Assembly: GCA_017647795.1 (NCBI GenBank)
Contig: JAGCJX010000023.1
Coordinates: 1-64,000 of the forward strand
Source: Bacteroidales bacterium
GTDB lineage: Bacteria; Bacteroidota; Bacteroidia; Bacteroidales; UBA932
DNA length: 64,000 bases
Reading direction: 5' to 3'
The translations under genes were made by a program, and so were the position numbers. Below the pieces are notes generated by a model that made no database searches, had not been told where the DNA came from, and saw nothing but the letters and a program-made list of their open reading frames with translations. Below, in pieces: positions 63,395 through 64,000 of the stretch. Numbering within the stretch: the first letter of the stretch is position 1; every line of letters starts with the position of its first letter.

Positions 63395-64000
63395 TTAGCA
63401 AGCTTTAACAATAATTGCAGTACCCATACCACCACCGATACAGAGTGAAGCCAAACCGACTTTCTTGTCGTTTTTCAACAACTCGTGTACGAGGGTTACG
63501 AGAATACGGTTACCGGATGCACCAATCGGGTGACCCAAAGCAATGGCACCACCGTTGATGTTGGTTCTTTCATCGATCCATTCACGGGTTACACCGTGTT
63601 CTTCAATCAATTCGCGGATTACACCCAAGGATTGTGCAGCAAAGGCTTCGTTCAATTCAATCAATTCGATTTCTGACAAGGCCAAACCGGCACGTTTCAA
63701 AGCTTGACGGATTGCCGGAACCGGACCCAGACCCATCACAGAAGGATCCACGCCACCTTGACCGGTAGCTACAATTTCTGCCAACGGTTTCAAACCCAAT
63801 TCTTTCACTTTGTCTTCAGAAGCCAACAAGACGAAAGAAGCGCCATCGTTCACACCCGAAGCGTTACCAGCAGTTACGGTACCGTCTTTTTTAAACGCAG
63901 GTTTCAGTTTGGCCATTTTTTCCGGAGTTGAAGCACGGTTCGGGAATTCATCGGTATCAAATACGATGGTTTCTTTGCGACCTACGATTTCAATCGGAAC
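63395..64000 (-). CDS. thiolase (acetyl-CoA C-acetyltransferase), 5' part outside window
   Basis: The C-terminal 201 residues are present; the frame is open to the window end, and the Met at 63916 is internal. Motifs of the thiolase second half are clear: [34 protein letters not shown] (catalytic His) and CIGGGMG (second catalytic Cys). The first active-site Cys would be in the missing part. It condenses two acetyl-CoA, the entry step of butyrate synthesis. The bcd gene starts 14 bp downstream. Confidence 0.95.
   Translation of the reverse strand, partial: VPIEIVGRKETIVFDTDEFPNRASTPEKMAKLKPAFKKDGTVTAGNASGVNDGASFVLLASEDKVKELGLKPLAEIVATGQGGVDPSVMGLGPVPAIRQALKRAGLALSEIELIELNEAFAAQSLGVIRELIEEHGVTREWIDERTNINGGAIALGHPIGASGNRILVTLVHELLKNDKKVGLASLCIGGGMGTAIIVKAC

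Overview
The window looks like chromosome from an anaerobic, probably butyrate-forming member of the Bacteroidales. This is inferred from Bacteroidetes-type promoters (TAnnTTTG), a TamL-type lipoprotein Omp85, a XusABC-like siderophore locus with a DUF4374 lipoprotein, a DUF6175-like protein, a PPi-type phosphofructokinase, HydG, a flavodiiron protein and a thiolase / butyryl-CoA dehydrogenase / EtfBA cluster. The genus cannot be fixed from sequence alone.

Two compositional worlds meet at the 3' end of mnmE (18866). To the right (18866-64000) lies moderately GC-rich housekeeping DNA. To the left (1-18865) lies conspicuously AT-rich accessory DNA. The tail of mnmE, which encodes CIGK-stop, recurs in imperfect form at 4979-4993 in the same orientation. 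A shared 13-base motif lies just inside both copies. The simplest reading is that 4979-18880 is a ~13.9-kb island integrated at the end of mnmE, the same kind of site that Salmonella genomic island 1 uses. No integrase is visible between the two copies.

Island cargo (4979-18865): an XRE regulator and HNH protein operon with an 18-bp palindrome over its -33 box; an unknown protein with DUF2971-like traits; a non-coding stretch with a decayed tetrapeptide-repeat gene; four ATGTGAA heptamers exactly 33 bp apart ahead of a DUF4143 ATPase; a ClpP-fold SDH-type protease with a 71-aa partner; a Fic AMPylase with a putative operator; an OLD-like ATPase-TOPRIM protein; a cytoplasmic-looking S41 protease; an IF2_N-like protein; a second DUF4143 ATPase; and a Zn-finger/HTH protein that stops inside its helix-turn-helix. 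This is conflict or defence style cargo.

Left flank (1-4978): poorly recognised, phage- or plasmid-like genes. They include a family whose copies are tandemly duplicated or broken, and an IS3-type element reduced to orfA.

Core (18866-64000): mnmE, rlmD, a HAD phosphatase and a NagB-like/PIG-L fusion; rarA and tamL; a PLP decarboxylase and a SpoU methyltransferase; PPi-PFK with a GH13 enzyme; ligA, a flavodiiron protein, a YihY membrane protein, hydG and a Rel/Spo ppGpp enzyme; an Ig-like lipoprotein, a small beta-barrel and ispG; a DUF6175-like pair; xusABC; an NfeD protease; carAB; a SulP transporter; a nuclease-like hypothetical; and etfA, etfB, bcd and a partial thiolase. The last four form the reducing core of butyrate synthesis. 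No tRNA, rRNA or CRISPR array was recognised.
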